From assembly GCF_003063505.1 (NCBI RefSeq), contig NZ_NERW01000003.1, positions 868,001 to 932,000 on the forward strand: DNA of 64,000 bases, given 5' to 3'. The translations under genes and the position numbers were made by a program. Origin of the DNA: Limnohabitans sp. T6-20 (GTDB taxonomy: Bacteria; Pseudomonadota; Gammaproteobacteria; Burkholderiales; Burkholderiaceae_C). Below are positions 32,059 to 40,599 of this stretch, one piece after another. The first letter of the stretch is position 1; the number at the start of each line of letters is the position of its first letter. The notes under the pieces are model-generated. The model was not told the DNA's origin, searched no databases, and saw only the letters and a list, made by a program, of their open reading frames with translations.

Positions 32059-33441
32059 TCAGCGCGGCATGCCGGGAAAGCCGCCGCCGCCCATCATGCC
32101 TTTCATGGCCCCCATGCGCTTCATCATTTTCATCATGCCGCCACCGGACATTTTTTTCATCATGTCCTGCATTTGCTCAAACTCCTTGAGCATGCGGTTG
32201 ACGTCTTGCACCTGAACGCCTGCACCTGCAGCAATGCGGCGCTTGCGGGTGGCCTTGATCAATTCAGGCTTGCTGCGCTCTTTGGGCGTCATGCTGTGGA
32301 TGATGCCTTGCTTGCGGCCGATGTCTTTTTCGACCTTGTCCATGTCCATCGCTCCTGCTTTGGCCGACAACTGCGAAGGCAATTTGTCCATCAAACTCGA
32401 CAAACCACCCATTTGTTTCATCTGCTGGATCTGCGCCAAAAAGTCATTCAGGTCAAACCCACCACCGCTCTTGACCTTGGCGGCCAGCTTTTGCGCCGCC
32501 TCCATGTCCACGCCAGCGGTGACCTGTTCAACCAAGGCCACGATGTCGCCCATGCCCAGCACACGACCAGCGTGACGCTCGGCATCGAACACTTCAAGAC
32601 CATCAATTTTCTCGCTCGTACCCGCAAACTTGATCGGCACACCCGTGATCTGTCGCACAGACAGAGCTGCACCACCACGCGAATCGCCATCCAATTTGGT
32701 CAGCACAATGCCCGTCAAAGGCAGTGCGTCGCTGAAAGCCTTGGCGGTATTGGCTGCATCCTGGCCTTGCATGGCATCCACCACGAACAGCGTTTCAACG
32801 GGTTTGAGTTCAGCATGCAGCGCCTTGATCTCGGCCATCAAGGCTTCGTCAATCGCCAGGCGACCGGCGGTATCGACCAGCAGCACGTCAAAAAAGTGTT
32901 TACGGGCGTAGTCGATGGCAGCGCGGGCGATGTCGATCGGCTTTTGGTCGGGCGAGCTGGGGAACCATTCGGCCCCGGCCTGCGCCGTCACCGTCTTGAG
33001 CTGCTCGATGGCGGCGGGGCGGTACACGTCGCCCGAAACCGTGAGCACTTTCTTTTTGCGCTTTTCGATCAGGTGTTTGGCCAGCTTGGCGGTGGTGGTG
33101 GTTTTACCGGCACCTTGCAGACCGGCCATCAAAATCACAGCGGGGGGCTGCGCCGCCAGGTTGATGTCCGACACACCTTCGCCCATAGTAGCGGCCAGCT
33201 CGCGGTTGACCACGCCCACCAAAGCCTGGCCGGGCTTGAGTGAACCCATGACTTCCTGTCCCAGGGCTTTTTCTTTCACCCGGGCAATGAAATCGCGCAC
33301 CACGGGAAGGGCCACATCGGCTTCCAGCAAGGCCATGCGCACTTCACGCAACATGTCTGCCACGTTCGATTCGGTGATGCGGGCCTGTCCGCTGAGGGTC
33401 TTGACGAGGCGTGAGAGTTTGTCGGTCAGGGCGGAGGCCAT
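32059..33441 (-). CDS. ffh: Signal recognition particle protein Ffh
   Basis: A 460-residue SRP54 GTPase that binds 4.5S RNA and signal sequences and targets membrane proteins to FtsY. The N domain is followed by the G domain with P-loop MAGLQGAGKTTTTAKLAKHL, DTAGRLAIDEALM and TKLDGDSRGGAALSVRQ. The C-terminal Met-rich M domain ends MMKKMSGGGMMKMMKRMGAMKGMMGGGGFPG. It is divergent from the CcsA-like gene, as in many Burkholderiales. Confidence 0.97.
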   Translation of the reverse strand: MASALTDKLSRLVKTLSGQARITESNVADMLREVRMALLEADVALPVVRDFIARVKEKALGQEVMGSLKPGQALVGVVNRELAATMGEGVSDINLAAQPPAVILMAGLQGAGKTTTTAKLAKHLIEKRKKKVLTVSGDVYRPAAIEQLKTVTAQAGAEWFPSSPDQKPIDIARAAIDYARKHFFDVLLVDTAGRLAIDEALMAEIKALHAELKPVETLFVVDAMQGQDAANTAKAFSDALPLTGIVLTKLDGDSRGGAALSVRQITGVPIKFAGTSEKIDGLEVFDAERHAGRVLGMGDIVALVEQVTAGVDMEAAQKLAAKVKSGGGFDLNDFLAQIQQMKQMGGLSSLMDKLPSQLSAKAGAMDMDKVEKDIGRKQGIIHSMTPKERSKPELIKATRKRRIAAGAGVQVQDVNRMLKEFEQMQDMMKKMSGGGMMKMMKRMGAMKGMMGGGGFPGMPR

Positions 33442-33518
33442 GGGGGAATCCAGAAATAACCGGTCAACCGTGGTGGTGAAGCCCCTGTGGCCGCACCTGA
33501 AAGGCTAAACTCGGACCC

Positions 33519-34322
33519 ATGATTTTAGCGAGTCCCCCATTTTGGATGCTGCCCGCCACCGCGCTGGCCGCGCTGGCCTACGGGTTTCCAGCGCTGGCGG
33601 GTGGACGCTTGAATGACGCGCATGCACGCCGCCTGCTTTGGCTGGCCTGGGTTGCCCATGCAGTGGCATTGCTGAGTTTGTTGATCGGGCCCGTTCGTTT
33701 CGGATTTGCACCGGCCATTTCCGTGACCGCTTGGCTGGTGGTGACGGCCTACATGATTGAAAGCCAGTTTTTCCCTAAATTCAAAGCACGCTGGGCCATG
33801 GGCGGCTTGGGCGCACTGGCCGTCGTGCTGGCCTGGTGGTTTCCCGGCACACCCTTGACCACCCAAGCGTCGGCCTGGCTACCGCTGCATTGGGCCTTGG
33901 GTTTATCGGCTTACGGCATGTTTGCTGCAGCCGTGGTGCACGCCTGGATGATGACGCGCGCCGAGCACGAGATACGTCTGGCGCACGATGCAGAGAGCGG
34001 TTTACCGCTGCTGACCCTGGAGCGGCTCACTTTCCGCTTTGTCACGGCAGGCTTTGTGCTGCTGAGCGCCACGCTGGTGGCGGGTGTTTTATTTGGTGAC
34101 GCACTTTACGGCCAAGGCAACACTCACTGGCGCTGGGATCACAAAACCCTTTTTGCCTTGCTGTCATGGGTCACCTTTGCCGTTTTGCTGATCGGCCGAA
34201 GCCAATGGGGCTGGCGTGGCCGACGTGCGGTCAGGGTGCTTTACATCGGTGCGGGCCTGCTGCTTTTGTCGTATGCGGGCTCCCGATTTGTTTTGGAAGT
34301 CTTGTTGGGGCGCATGGGATGA
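33519..34322 (+). CDS. CcsA/YpjD-like cytochrome c assembly membrane protein
   Basis: A 267-residue inner-membrane protein with about eight hydrophobic helices, of the cytochrome_C_asm family. The GNTHWRWDHKTLFALLSWVTFAVLL segment near residue 210 corresponds to the conserved His-containing region near the heme-handling loop, and PLHWALGLSAYGMFAAAVVHAW carries another His. It is of the short YpjD/CorE type found next to ffh. Heme or cation transport has been proposed for that group; here the role is unproven. It overlaps the next gene by four bases. Confidence 0.85.
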   Translation: MILASPPFWMLPATALAALAYGFPALAGGRLNDAHARRLLWLAWVAHAVALLSLLIGPVRFGFAPAISVTAWLVVTAYMIESQFFPKFKARWAMGGLGALAVVLAWWFPGTPLTTQASAWLPLHWALGLSAYGMFAAAVVHAWMMTRAEHEIRLAHDAESGLPLLTLERLTFRFVTAGFVLLSATLVAGVLFGDALYGQGNTHWRWDHKTLFALLSWVTFAVLLIGRSQWGWRGRRAVRVLYIGAGLLLLSYAGSRFVLEVLLGRMG

Positions 34323-34555
34323 AGTACCTGTTTTTATTGCTGGTGGTTCTGGTGGTCATATGGGCCCTCAAACGAGGCCGTGCCGTCAACACATCCGCCC
34401 CGACCCAAGCAGAACAAGCACCCAAGCCCTCAGAAATGGTGACCTGCGCGCACTGCGGCATCCATCTGCCGCACGAAGAAGCGGTCACAGGTCAAAAAGG
34501 CCTTTACTGCAGCACCGAGCACCGCACAGAAGCACAAGACCGCAACCCAGGCTGA
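34319..34555 (+). CDS. PP0621-family small zinc-ribbon membrane protein
   Basis: A 78-residue protein with an N-terminal membrane anchor (KYLFLLLVVLVVIWALKRG) and a Cys-based ribbon (VTCAHCGIHLPHEEAV...KGLYCSTEHR) that holds CxxC, later Cys and His. The pattern is that of the PP0621 family of unknown function. Coupled by ATGA overlap to the CcsA-like gene and followed 13 bases later by ampD. Confidence 0.82.
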   Translation: MKYLFLLLVVLVVIWALKRGRAVNTSAPTQAEQAPKPSEMVTCAHCGIHLPHEEAVTGQKGLYCSTEHRTEAQDRNPG

Positions 34556-34568
34556 CACCACAGCAACC

Positions 34569-35156
34569 ATGCACCAGCCTGCACCCGGGAAAATACCGAC
34601 GCCTCTTTGGAAGCAGGGTTGGCATCCTCAAGCTCAGCGGCTCGAGTCACCCAATTTCGGACCTCGCCCCCCCCATGCCTGCATTGACCTGGTCGTGATC
34701 CACTCGATCAGCCTGCCGCCTGGGCAATACGGTGGAGACGCGGTGCAACGCTTGTTCACCAACCAGCTCGATTCGGACACACACCCTTACTTTCAGACCA
34801 TCCGGGGGCTGGAAGTTTCATCGCACTTTTACATCCGCCGCGATGGCGCGCTTTGGCAATTTGTCAGCTGCGATGACCGCGCCTGGCATGCAGGGCAGTC
34901 CCAGTACAGAGGGCGGGCCAACTGCAATGACGACTCGATCGGCATTGAACTCGAAGGCCTCGAAGGCGATCTCTTTGAAGATGCCCAATACAGGTGTCTG
35001 ACTGATCTTTGCCAGGACTTGAGACGCAACTACCCCATCGCGCATGTGGCAGGACACGAACACATTGCGCCCGGCAGGAAACAGGACCCCGGTCCAGGCT
35101 TCGACTGGGCACGTCTGCAAAAACTGTTGGATTTATCGCCTCAGGTTTTTCCCTGA
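34569..35156 (+). CDS. ampD: 1,6-anhydro-N-acetylmuramoyl-L-alanine amidase AmpD
   Basis: A 195-residue cytoplasmic amidase in cell-wall recycling; it removes the peptide from anhydro-muropeptides. Amidase_2 motifs: DLVVIHSISLPPGQYGG with the first zinc His, SSHFYIRRDGALWQFVSCDDRAWHAG, NCNDDSIGIELEG with the catalytic Glu, and VAGHEHIAPGRKQDPGPGFDW with the second His and the Asp. Length and order match E. coli AmpD. Confidence 0.95.
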   Translation: MHQPAPGKIPTPLWKQGWHPQAQRLESPNFGPRPPHACIDLVVIHSISLPPGQYGGDAVQRLFTNQLDSDTHPYFQTIRGLEVSSHFYIRRDGALWQFVSCDDRAWHAGQSQYRGRANCNDDSIGIELEGLEGDLFEDAQYRCLTDLCQDLRRNYPIAHVAGHEHIAPGRKQDPGPGFDWARLQKLLDLSPQVFP

Positions 35157-35447
35157 TAGGGATGCGCAGCGCAGCTTGCTCAAAAAATATTTTGACCATC
35201 CGAAGACCTCTTTGAAATCATCCTTTGATTTTGGAAAGCGCTCTCGCCAAGCCATCGCAATGCAAGCCAATCAAGGTTTTTTCAGCACAAGTCTTCGGTA
35301 AGCCGCTCCAGGCTTGAAAAAACATATCCCGAGGGCTTGGAGACAAGTACTTCAAGACACTTTTTCAGCAAGTGAAAAGTTGAACCCAACTCGGCCTGAC
35401 ATCAATTTATTTACCCCTCCCCGGCCAGAGTGGCAAAACAGGCCGGT
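35157..35447. other. Non-coding stretch upstream of nrdA
   Basis: No convincing gene or terminator is visible in these 291 bases between ampD and the nrdA control region. Short T and A runs and a separated eight-base complement (CCGAAGAC near 35202, GTCTTCGG near 35291) are seen, too far apart to call a hairpin. Confidence 0.5.
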
Positions 35448-35463
35448 ACACTACCTGTAGTGG
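35448..35463. promoter_or_regulatory. NrdR box 1 (distal)
   Basis: ACACTACCTGTAGTGG fits the NrdR consensus acaCwAtATaTwGtgt in its outer arms. It starts exactly 32 bases before box 2, the three-turn spacing expected for cooperative NrdR binding, and lies just upstream of the nrdA -35 element. Confidence 0.75.
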
Positions 35464-35464
35464 C

Positions 35465-35493
35465 TTGTCATGACGCCAGACACCAGATATAGT
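35465..35493 (+). promoter_or_regulatory. nrdAB promoter (sigma-70 type)
   Basis: TTGTCA at 35465-35470 and TATAGT at 35488-35493 are separated by 17 bases, the optimal spacing. NrdR box 2 covers the -10 element, which explains repression. The start of transcription would fall near 35500, about 78 bases before the nrdA start. Confidence 0.7.
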
Positions 35494-35495
35494 GT
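35480..35495. promoter_or_regulatory. NrdR box 2 (proximal, over the -10)
   Basis: ACACCAGATATAGTGT is a near-perfect NrdR box and overlaps the -10 TATAGT of nrdA. Together with box 1, 32 bases upstream, it indicates control by the dNTP-sensing repressor NrdR. The nrdR gene itself is not in the window. Confidence 0.82.
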
Positions 35496-35577
35496 CCCTT
35501 ACAAATTCTCACAATTGAATTTGACGCCAGTTCAAGCGTCAAACTCCAGACTCAACGATCACCGAAAAATCAAAGAA

Positions 35578-38511
35578 ATGACCATGCAAACAGACCTGAA
35601 CATCACGACCTCATCTGCCGGCCAGATGCGCCAGCCAGAAACAGCACACGGCAACACGCCAGCCTCACAGGCACTTGCCCACTACCAGATCATTCGCCGC
35701 AACGGCGCTGTCGTGTCTTTTGAGCCAAACAAGATCGCAGTGGCCCTGATGAAAGCCTTTTTGGCGGTACACGGCACACAGGGCGCGGCATCTGCTAGCG
35801 TTCGCGAAGTGGTCGAAGAACTCACCCAAAACGTGGTGCGCGCCTTGGTTCGCTCACGCCCTGGTGGCGGCACTTTCCACATTGAAGACGTGCAGGACCA
35901 AGTCGAATTGGGCTTGATGCGCAGCAGCAACCACGAAGTTGCACGTGCTTATGTCTTGTACCGCGAGCGCCGCACCCAAGAACGCGCCCAGCAGCAGCAA
36001 CAGGCGGCGCCCGCACCTTCTTCAGAGCCCCGTCTGCATGTGATCGATGGCGGTCAGCGCATTGCACTGGATCTGGACTACCTCAAATCCTTGATGGTCA
36101 ACGCCTGTGCAGGCTTGGGCAAAGACGTCAGCCCGGAACCCATCGTGGCCGAAACCATGCGCAACCTGTATGACGGCGTGCCCATGGAAGAGGTTTACAA
36201 AGCATCCATACTGGCTTCGCGCACCTTGATCGAGAAGGATCCGGACTACACCTATGTGACTGCCCGCTTGTTGATGCACACCATTGCCAAGGAAATCCTG
36301 GGCAAGGAAGTGACACAAGACCAGATGGGTGCGGAGTACATCAACTACTTCCCGAAATTCATCAAAAAAGGCGTTGACAACGACTTGCTCGACGAAAAAC
36401 TGCTGCAGTTTGATTTGCAAAAACTGGCCTCGGCACTCAAGCCCGAACGCGACCTCCAGTTTGACTACCTCGGTTTGCAAACACTGTATGACCGCTACTT
36501 CCTGCACGTGCGCAAGCAACGCATCGAGATGCCGCAAGCCTTCTTCATGCGCGTGGCCATGGGCCTGTCGCTCAACGAAATCAACCGCGAAGCCCGTGCC
36601 ATCGAGTTCTACGAGATCCTGTCTTCGTTTGACTTCATGTCCTCGACACCAACCCTGTTCAACAGCGGCACTTTGCGCTCACAACTGTCAAGCTGCTACC
36701 TGACCACCGTGCCCGACGATCTGGACGGCATCTACGAATCGATCAAGGAAAACGCCTTGCTGTCCAAATTTGCGGGCGGTCTGGGCAACGACTGGACGCG
36801 CGTGCGCGCCATGGGCTCGCACATCAAGGGCACCAACGGTGAGTCGCAAGGCGTGGTGCCTTTCCTCAAAGTCGTCAACGACACGGCTGTGGCCGTGAAC
36901 CAGGGCGGCAAGCGCAAGGGCGCAGTCTGCACGTATCTGGAAACCTGGCACCTGGACATCGAAGAATTCCTGGAACTGCGCAAGAACACCGGCGATGACC
37001 GCCGCCGCACCCACGACATGAACACGGCCAACTGGATCCCCGACCTGTTCATGCGCCGCGTGATGGAAAAAGGCAGCTGGACCTTGTTCTCGCCATCCGA
37101 TGTACCCGACCTGCACGACCTGTTTGGTCTGGCCTTCGAAAAAGCCTATGTGGCTTACGAACAAAAAGCCGAACGTGGCGAGATCAAACCCAGCAAGACC
37201 GTGCCTGCCACCGACCTGTGGCGCAAGATGCTGTCGATGCTGTTTGAAACCGGTCATCCTTGGATCACATTCAAAGACCCTTGCAACGTGCGCTCGCCTC
37301 AGCAGCACGTCGGCGTGGTCCACTCGTCCAACCTGTGCACTGAAATCACGCTCAACACCAGCGACACCGAAACCGCTGTGTGCAACCTGGGCTCGGTCAA
37401 CTTGTCGCGCCACCTCAAAGACAGCGCCACCGGCAAAGTCATTGACCACGACAAATTGAAAAAGACCATCACGATCGCCATGCGCATGCTGGACAACGTG
37501 ATCGACATCAACTACTACGCCGTCAAGAAGGCCCGTGACTCCAACATGCGCCACCGTCCTGTCGGTCTGGGCTTGATGGGTTTCCAGGATTCGCTGTACG
37601 AAATGCGCATCCCTTACGCCTCACAAGCGGCGGTGGAATTTGCCGACCAGTCGATGGAAGCGATTTGTTACTACGCCTACTGGGCATCGACCGAGCTGGC
37701 CAAAGAACGCGGCCAGTACGCCACCTACAAAGGCTCTCTCTGGGATCAAGGCATCTTGCCTCTGGACACCCTCAACCTGCTGGAGCGCGAGCGCGGTGGT
37801 TATGTTGAAGTTGACCGCTCGTCCACACTGGATTGGGACACGCTGCGCAAGAAAATCGCTGCAGACGGCATGCGCAACTCCAACTGCGTGGCCATTGCCC
37901 CTACAGCCACCATTTCCAACATCATTGGTGTGGACGCCTCGATCGAGCCTTGCTTTGGCAACTTGTCGGTCAAGTCCAACTTGTCAGGCGAGTTCACCGT
38001 GATCAACGGCTACTTGGTGCGTGACTTGAAGCGCCTGGGTCTGTGGGACGACGTGATGGTCATGGACCTCAAACACTTCGACGGTTCACTGCGCCCGATC
38101 GACCGCGTGCCGCAAGAAGTGAAAGCCCTTTACGCCACTGCGTTTGAAGTCGAAACCACTTGGCTGGTCGAAGCGGCTGCACGCCGTCAGAAGTGGATTG
38201 ACCAAGCTCAGTCGCTCAACATCTACATGGCCGGTGCTTCGGGCAAGAAGCTGGACGACACTTACAAACTGGCTTGGTTGCGCGGCCTCAAAACCACGTA
38301 CTACCTGCGCACATCCAGCGCAACGCAAGCGGAAAAATCGACAGTGCAAGCAGGCTCGCACAACGCAGTCTCTTCATCGGGTGCACCATCTTCAAGCATG
38401 AGCGCATTGGATGCAGCAGCGGCTTCAGCGCAAGCGCAGATGAACGCGACACCAGCCACCGATGTCAAGTTTTGCGCGATCGATGATCCAGGTTGTGAGG
38501 CTTGCCAGTGA
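35578..38511 (+). CDS. nrdA: Ribonucleotide reductase class Ia, alpha subunit
   Basis: A 977-residue catalytic subunit that reduces ribonucleoside diphosphates. An ATP-cone (about residues 36-125, YQIIRRNGAVVSFEPNKIAVALMKAF) gives dATP feedback. Active-site pieces: SSCYLTTVPDDLDGI (first redox Cys), SSNLCTEITLNTSDTETAVCNLGSVN (radical Cys, Glu and second redox Cys), GLKTTYYLRTSSA (radical-transfer Tyr pair), and a C-terminal GCEACQ shuttle after a Ser/Ala-rich linker. It is longer than E. coli NrdA (761). The start at 35578 is used because the longer frame to 35470 would cover NrdR box 2. Confidence 0.95.
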   Translation: MTMQTDLNITTSSAGQMRQPETAHGNTPASQALAHYQIIRRNGAVVSFEPNKIAVALMKAFLAVHGTQGAASASVREVVEELTQNVVRALVRSRPGGGTFHIEDVQDQVELGLMRSSNHEVARAYVLYRERRTQERAQQQQQAAPAPSSEPRLHVIDGGQRIALDLDYLKSLMVNACAGLGKDVSPEPIVAETMRNLYDGVPMEEVYKASILASRTLIEKDPDYTYVTARLLMHTIAKEILGKEVTQDQMGAEYINYFPKFIKKGVDNDLLDEKLLQFDLQKLASALKPERDLQFDYLGLQTLYDRYFLHVRKQRIEMPQAFFMRVAMGLSLNEINREARAIEFYEILSSFDFMSSTPTLFNSGTLRSQLSSCYLTTVPDDLDGIYESIKENALLSKFAGGLGNDWTRVRAMGSHIKGTNGESQGVVPFLKVVNDTAVAVNQGGKRKGAVCTYLETWHLDIEEFLELRKNTGDDRRRTHDMNTANWIPDLFMRRVMEKGSWTLFSPSDVPDLHDLFGLAFEKAYVAYEQKAERGEIKPSKTVPATDLWRKMLSMLFETGHPWITFKDPCNVRSPQQHVGVVHSSNLCTEITLNTSDTETAVCNLGSVNLSRHLKDSATGKVIDHDKLKKTITIAMRMLDNVIDINYYAVKKARDSNMRHRPVGLGLMGFQDSLYEMRIPYASQAAVEFADQSMEAICYYAYWASTELAKERGQYATYKGSLWDQGILPLDTLNLLERERGGYVEVDRSSTLDWDTLRKKIAADGMRNSNCVAIAPTATISNIIGVDASIEPCFGNLSVKSNLSGEFTVINGYLVRDLKRLGLWDDVMVMDLKHFDGSLRPIDRVPQEVKALYATAFEVETTWLVEAAARRQKWIDQAQSLNIYMAGASGKKLDDTYKLAWLRGLKTTYYLRTSSATQAEKSTVQAGSHNAVSSSGAPSSSMSALDAAAASAQAQMNATPATDVKFCAIDDPGCEACQ

Positions 38512-38520
38512 TTTGAAAAA

Positions 38521-38554
38521 CATTGCACTTGGCTGTGACATGCCAAGTGCGATG
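38521..38554. other. Hairpin between nrdA and nrdB
   Basis: Arms GCACTTGGC (38525-38533) and GCCAAGTGC (38542-38550) pair perfectly over nine bases with an eight-base loop, extended by CAT/ATG outside. No T run follows, so it is not a standard terminator. It sits ten bases after nrdA and about 100 bases before nrdB and could protect the upstream mRNA or set the subunit ratio. Confidence 0.6.
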
Positions 38555-38652
38555 CAATTGAACAACACTTCACGGTTGCGCAGATCGAAAAAGTGCCTCG
38601 CTTCTTTGAATTTCGCGCGCTTGCTTTCATAATTTGAGAATTGGAATTTTTT

Positions 38653-39780
38653 ATGTTGTCCTGGGACGATCAAGTCAAACCCGCATCGCAACCTGTGATG
38701 CCCTCTTTTTCCGGCGCTGGTGAAACAACAGCGCCTGCTGCTGCATCTTCAACAGCCAGCCCACGCCGCATGAATGCGGCAGACAAACGCATCATCAACG
38801 GCCAGACCGACGTCAACCAGCTGGTTCCCTTCAAATACAAATGGGCTTGGGAGAAATACCTGGCCACCTGCGCCAACCACTGGATGCCGCAGGAAGTGAA
38901 CATGAACCGGGACATCGCTTTGTGGAAAGACCCCAACGGTCTGACCGAAGACGAGCGCCGCATCGTCAAGCGCAACCTCGGCTTTTTTGTCACCGCCGAC
39001 TCGCTGGCGGCCAACAACATCGTGCTGGGCACTTACCGCCACATCACAGCCCCCGAGTGCCGTCAGTTCTTGTTGCGCCAGGCCTTCGAAGAAGCCATCC
39101 ACACCCACGCTTACCAGTACATTGTGGAATCGCTGGGTCTGGACGAAAGCGAAATCTTTAACGCTTACAACGAAGTCCAGTCCATCCGCGACAAGGACGA
39201 GTTCCTGATCCCGTTCATCAACGTGATCATGGACCCGAACTTCCATACCGGCACACTGCAAACCGACCAGACCTTGCTCAAGTCGCTGATCGTGTTCGCC
39301 TGCCTGATGGAAGGACTCTTCTTCTATGTGGGCTTCACGCAAATTCTGGCGCTGGGTCGTCAAAACAAGATGACCGGCGCTGCCGAGCAGTACCAGTACA
39401 TCCTGCGCGACGAGTCGATGCACTGCAACTTCGGCATTGACCTGATCAACACCGTCAAACTTGAAAACCCACAGCTGTGGACAGCCGAGTTCAAGGCCGA
39501 AATCAAGGAACTGTTCCTCAAAGCAGTCGAACTCGAATACCGCTATGCCGAAGACACCATGCCGCGCGGCGTGCTCGGCATGAACGCGTCCATGTTCAAA
39601 GGCTATTTGCGCTACATCGCCAACCGCCGTGCCACCCAGATCGGCTTGGAGGCCTTGTTCCCGAACGAGGAAAATCCATTCCCCTGGATGAGCGAAATGA
39701 TCGACCTGAAAAAAGAACGCAACTTCTTTGAAACCCGGGTCATCGAATACCAATCCGGTGGAGCCTTGTCCTGGGACTGA
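38653..39780 (+). CDS. nrdB: Ribonucleotide reductase class Ia, beta subunit
   Basis: A 375-residue radical-generating subunit. Diiron and radical residues are visible: the [12 protein letters not shown] stretch holds Glu, His and the radical Tyr in the E-x2-H-x3-Y spacing, EGLFFYVGF holds the next Glu, and [16 protein letters not shown] gives the last Glu and His. An N-terminal Ala/Ser/Thr-rich tail of about 40 residues precedes the fold. The ATG at 38653 begins [10 protein letters not shown]. It follows nrdA after 141 bases. Confidence 0.95.
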   Translation: MLSWDDQVKPASQPVMPSFSGAGETTAPAAASSTASPRRMNAADKRIINGQTDVNQLVPFKYKWAWEKYLATCANHWMPQEVNMNRDIALWKDPNGLTEDERRIVKRNLGFFVTADSLAANNIVLGTYRHITAPECRQFLLRQAFEEAIHTHAYQYIVESLGLDESEIFNAYNEVQSIRDKDEFLIPFINVIMDPNFHTGTLQTDQTLLKSLIVFACLMEGLFFYVGFTQILALGRQNKMTGAAEQYQYILRDESMHCNFGIDLINTVKLENPQLWTAEFKAEIKELFLKAVELEYRYAEDTMPRGVLGMNASMFKGYLRYIANRRATQIGLEALFPNEENPFPWMSEMIDLKKERNFFETRVIEYQSGGALSWD

Positions 39781-39972
39781 TCTTCTGAACACCCCGTCAA
39801 TGCAACCCCTCTTCAAGCCACACTTCGCAACGCCTTCGGGTGTTGGGAGCTGTGGCTTTCCCGCGTTCATGGTGTTGGGGGTTTCCTCAGCACCATGGAT
39901 CGCTTTGTGCAATCCAACAAGCACCAAGCGTTCCCTTTCCGTTGAGTTCTCAACTTGATCAAGGAGAAAATC

Positions 39973-40500
39973 ATGGCAACTGCAAAAAAAGTAGCGGCAA
40001 AAAAAGCTGCTCCCGCAAAGAAGGCCGCTGTGGCCAAAAAACCCGCTGCTAAAAAAGCCGCTCCAGCTAAAAAAGCAGCTCCTAAAAAAGTAGCCGCCAA
40101 AAAGCCAGCAGCGAAAAAAGCCGCTCCAGCTAAAAAAGCAGCTCCTAAAAAAGTAGCCGCTAAAAAGCCAGCAGCGAAAAAAGCCGCTCCAGCTAAAAAA
40201 GCAGCTCCTAAAAAAGTAGCCGCCAAAAAGCCAGCAGCGAAAAAAGCCGCTCCAGCTAAAAAAGCAGCTCCTAAAAAAGTAGCCGCCAAAAAGCCAGCAG
40301 CGAAAAAAGCCGCTCCAGCTAAAAAAGCCGCAGCCAAGAAAACTGCTGCTAAAAAGCCAGCCGCCAAAAAGCCCGCTGTTAAAAAAGCTGCTAAAAAACC
40401 TGCTGCAAAGAAGGCATCTAAAGCACCCGCTGCCCCCGCTGCACAGACAACACTGAATCCACAAGCTGCATGGCCGTTTCCTTCGGCCGCCAAGCCCTGA
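39973..40500 (+). CDS. Histone H1-like Lys/Ala/Pro repeat protein
   Basis: A 175-residue, almost wholly Lys, Ala and Pro protein resembling eukaryotic H1 tails and bacterial HctB/BpH1/AlgP proteins, which bind and compact DNA. It consists of KKAAPAKKAAPKKVAAKKPA-type repeats, four of them near-identical, and ends with a non-repetitive AQTTLNPQAAWPFPSAAKP. AAGGAG lies six bases before the ATG at 39973. The opposite strand gives long artefact frames. It follows nrdB by about 190 bases. Confidence 0.9.
   Translation: MATAKKVAAKKAAPAKKAAVAKKPAAKKAAPAKKAAPKKVAAKKPAAKKAAPAKKAAPKKVAAKKPAAKKAAPAKKAAPKKVAAKKPAAKKAAPAKKAAPKKVAAKKPAAKKAAPAKKAAAKKTAAKKPAAKKPAVKKAAKKPAAKKASKAPAAPAAQTTLNPQAAWPFPSAAKP
40057..40308 (+). 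repeat. Four 63-bp tandem repeats within the histone-like gene
   Basis: Units begin GCCGCTCCAGCTAAAAAAGC at 40057, 40120, 40183 and 40246, exactly 63 bases apart, with a partial fifth at 40309. Each encodes 21 residues. The copies are almost identical in DNA (mainly a single C/T change in a GCC/GCT codon), which implies recent expansion or homogenisation by slippage or recombination. Confidence 0.92.
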
Positions 40501-40529
40501 TTCAAAAGTTAGACGCAAGTAGCGCTAAG

Positions 40530-40561
40530 GCCCGACACTGGCAACAGTGGCGGGCTTTTTT
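40530..40561 (+). terminator. Rho-independent terminator after the histone-like gene
   Basis: Stem GCCCGACACTG / CAGTGGCGGGC with one mismatch and a GCAA tetraloop, followed by six T. It starts 30 bases after the stop codon. Confidence 0.9.
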
Positions 40562-40599
40562 GTGGGCTCTGCGTTTTGTAGAAAGAGCCCGTGTTCAGC

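Noticed and set aside
40057-40330. CRISPR-like regular repeat spacing
   Set aside because: The repeats are contiguous 63-bp coding units with no spacers and encode a Lys/Ala/Pro protein.
38749-40518. Long leftward frame rich in Cys, Phe and Gly opposite nrdB and the histone-like gene
   Set aside because: Produced by reading the Lys/Ala repeats and nrdB backwards; no start signal and no family.
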